A stretch of 64,000 nt of DNA from an uncultured Prolixibacteraceae bacterium (GTDB lineage: Bacteria > Bacteroidota > Bacteroidia > Bacteroidales > Prolixibacteraceae). The stretch is from NCBI GenBank assembly GCA_937915865.1, contig CALGIG010000070.1:1-64000 (forward strand), given 5' to 3'. A program made the position numbers and the translations under genes. The notes under the pieces were generated by a model. It did no database searches. It was not told the DNA's origin and saw only the letters and a list, made by a program, of their open reading frames with translations. Shown piece after piece: positions 62,343 to 64,000 of the stretch (its first letter is position 1; every line of letters begins with the position of its first letter).

Positions 62343-62876
62343 TTACTTTCGTTGATACATCAGCCGTATTGTTCCATTATCATACACATTGTTTTCAAAT
62401 AATGTCCATTGGGAAAAACTTAGGTTTTCTGGGAGCAATGGTTTGTTATTGCCATGAATTATTGGGATGTAAACCAAGTGCATTTCATCTGATTGGTCGA
62501 AAAGCCTAGTAATTGCTTCACCGCCAATCAGCCAGATATCTTTTCCTGGTTGCTGTTTTAGCCTGTAAACAGTTTCTGCAATATCATCAAATATAAATCT
62601 GATTTTCTCTTCTGATTTTCGTTCAAATCGGGAAATAACATAGGTAATTTTGTTCTGGTATGGCCAAATGACGTCAAGATTCAAAATCTCATTATACACG
62701 AGCTCATCCATGATAATTGTATCGGCTGAATTGAAAAAAGCTTTGTAGCCGTAATCATTTTTTGAAGGATTGGGAAATTCGACAAACCATTTAATATCAT
62801 CATCCCAGGGGCAGGCAATATAACCGTCAATTGACGCAATGATGAAAAACTTTACCTTTTTCATATTTCCAGACAT
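62343..62876 (-). CDS. DHFR/RibD-family reductase
   Basis: A 177-residue protein of the dihydrofolate-reductase-like RibD C-terminal family: VKFFIIASIDGYIA at the start, IIMDELVYNEIL, the NADPH-binding IWLIGGEAITRLF and a final strand. Such proteins are frequent mobile cargo; whether it reduces folate (a trimethoprim-type phenotype) is not shown. Complete. Confidence 0.82.
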   Translation of the reverse strand: MSGNMKKVKFFIIASIDGYIACPWDDDIKWFVEFPNPSKNDYGYKAFFNSADTIIMDELVYNEILNLDVIWPYQNKITYVISRFERKSEEKIRFIFDDIAETVYRLKQQPGKDIWLIGGEAITRLFDQSDEMHLVYIPIIHGNNKPLLPENLSFSQWTLFENNVYDNGTIRLMYQRK

Positions 62877-63225
62877 TTATTCGTTCAATAATCCGTTTTG
62901 ATGTCCGTCAAAGTCTCATAAAAAAGCGTGGAACTCACACTGATCCGTCACGAGGTACTGGTATACCCAAAGAAGAAAGCAGGCAAGCCCACGCCATACT
63001 TTCGTATAGCATGAACATTGCGCGTTAGTCTCTCTTCCTTTTTTGAAAATTACCAGTTTTCGTGACGAGACGTTCAGCGAACGTTATGTCTATATATTAG
63101 CGGTACTGGACCGCTTAAGTTCTTATTGTTATTGCAAAGATAATGATGTTTCCCGAAGGTCAGAAGCAGCTTTATAAAATCATAGCAGATAATAAAATGC
63201 CATTTCGCTTTTTGTCCAACAATTA
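62877..63225. other. Intergenic stretch, nothing recognised
   Basis: 349 bases with no credible gene or strong hairpin on either strand. The segment 62920-63020 is richer in G+C than its surroundings, and might be a scar of recombination. Confidence 0.35.
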
Positions 63226-64000
63226 TTATGGACTAGATTCTTCATTGATTTTCTTAATTGTATCTATAATTCTTTTATAATTTGAGTATCCACACAAAAT
63301 ATTGAATTCATGTCTAGCTAAATTGCAAGAACACTTTTCGCATTCATACAAATCAATTCTTTTGTTTCTAGTCCTGTTAATGAAGCGAGGACATCCATTT
63401 ATATGAGGTCTATTTTTTGTTCCACTTAATAATCTGCTTTCCAAGAGATTATTAATCTCTTTCCAAATTTGATTATGCTTTTGTTTTAATTGACCAATCA
63501 ATCTATCATCTTTCTTGTTCCCAAACCATGTTTTGTTCTGGATATTATCTAGAATATAAGATGCAAGTTCTTCTCTTTCAATAGCTCTGTCGACTTTTGA
63601 TAAATCTATCTCGATTACTGGTAATTCAATTTCTTGGATCTTATCTTGTTTCTCTTTTTGAACTTTACTTGTAACTGCAATCTCAATTAGTAATATTTCA
63701 CCATTAATAGTACATTTTATGTCTGGGATAATATCATGAAGCTTTTTCTCTATGATAACATTATCAATTATATACTGTCGAGAATCAATTGTCCCCAAGT
63801 TCTTTAAATCTAATACTAAAGAATAAAAGCCGTTCAGGTTCGAGATGTCAAAGCGAGGTATTCTATAAGGCAATGCGATCTTTTTAACCTCTTCAATAAT
63901 TCGTTTGGCGTCGTAATGCAGGGAAGTCTCATAAGCGTGTTCGCATTGTCGTTTACTTTCATGCGCAAAATGATTTTGAGGAGTTATGTTTTTTCCTTTT
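63226..64000 (-). CDS. CoiA-like protein, partial at window edge
   Basis: At least 258 residues are visible and the frame stays open to the edge. The upstream codons read NHFAHESKRQCEHAYETSLH, a Cys/His pattern found at the start of CoiA-like and related nuclease-fold proteins. The C-terminal part has a Cys set CPRF, CEKCSC and CGY that looks zinc-binding. The middle has GEILLIEIAVTSK, a PD-(D/E)xK-like strand pattern (IEIAVTSK). Probably a DNA-processing accessory protein. The true start lies beyond 64000 on this strand. Confidence 0.6.
   Translation of the reverse strand, partial: KGKNITPQNHFAHESKRQCEHAYETSLHYDAKRIIEEVKKIALPYRIPRFDISNLNGFYSLVLDLKNLGTIDSRQYIIDNVIIEKKLHDIIPDIKCTINGEILLIEIAVTSKVQKEKQDKIQEIELPVIEIDLSKVDRAIEREELASYILDNIQNKTWFGNKKDDRLIGQLKQKHNQIWKEINNLLESRLLSGTKNRPHINGCPRFINRTRNKRIDLYECEKCSCNLARHEFNILCGYSNYKRIIDTIKKINEESSP

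Overview
The window reads as a chromosome segment of a Bacteroidota bacterium, probably in or near Bacteroidales/Marinilabiliales. The evidence is a CTnDOT-type conjugation operon (TraA to TraN), an RteC-family regulator, DUF5686 and patatin/POTRA/barrel outer-membrane proteins, TANNTTTG-type promoters and moderate AT richness. No rRNA, tRNA, CRISPR array, complete insertion sequence or integrase was recognised.

Layout: (1) 0.1-4.2 kb, four tightly packed plus-strand genes for a polyprenyl-phosphate-sugar system (GT2, LAB_N membrane protein, GT39, nucleotide-sugar epimerase), plausibly decorating lipid A or another envelope lipid with a uronic acid. (2) 4.2-18.3 kb, a long plus-strand run that looks like an uncharacterised lipid pathway: ACP-like protein without its serine, PlpD-like patatin, radical SAM/SPASM-like enzyme, small exported protein, TauE-like permease, CdsA-like, dolichol-kinase-like, two SDRs, CDP-alcohol phosphatidyltransferase, DUF5686 protein, VOC protein, and a decayed pyrroline-5-carboxylate-reductase-like gene. 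(3) 18.5-20.0 kb, a phosphoesterase lipoprotein and an outer-membrane protein.

(4) From about 20 kb to the right edge lies an integrative/conjugative element (ICE). It has rteC, two small HTH proteins and a primase-helicase (20.0-24.0 kb); a peroxide-defence cassette (ohrR, broken rubrerythrin-VIT, ohr, gpx; 24.7-27.4 kb); the tra operon on the minus strand (traN to traA, 28.8-38.8 kb); a hairpin-rich oriT candidate and mobA/mobB (39.3-41.2 kb); and a TraG/VirD4 coupling protein (42.8-44.8 kb). Defence-like cargo follows: a RES-domain toxin, a bacterial ubiquitin-like module (multiubiquitin, E2-E1 fusion, DUF6527) and an IetAS-like AAA ATPase plus subtilase pair.

(5) 51.5-60.7 kb is an accessory belt of small plus-strand genes, many closed by their own terminator. 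Five of them sit behind copies of one repeated leader element that ends in a hairpin 8-9 nt before the start codon. The belt also carries a lipoprotein/outer-membrane pair, RadC, a J-domain protein and a methylase-like protein with a degenerate catalytic motif. (6) 60.7-64 kb holds a DUF4099/DUF3945 protein, a DHFR/RibD-family reductase and a CoiA-like protein cut by the window edge.

Most interesting: the five-copy leader element, the three-way-junction array before mobA, the ubiquitin-like module whose E1 domain has no cysteine, two candidate plus-strand small RNAs inside minus-strand operons, and the lipid cluster with its serine-less ACP.
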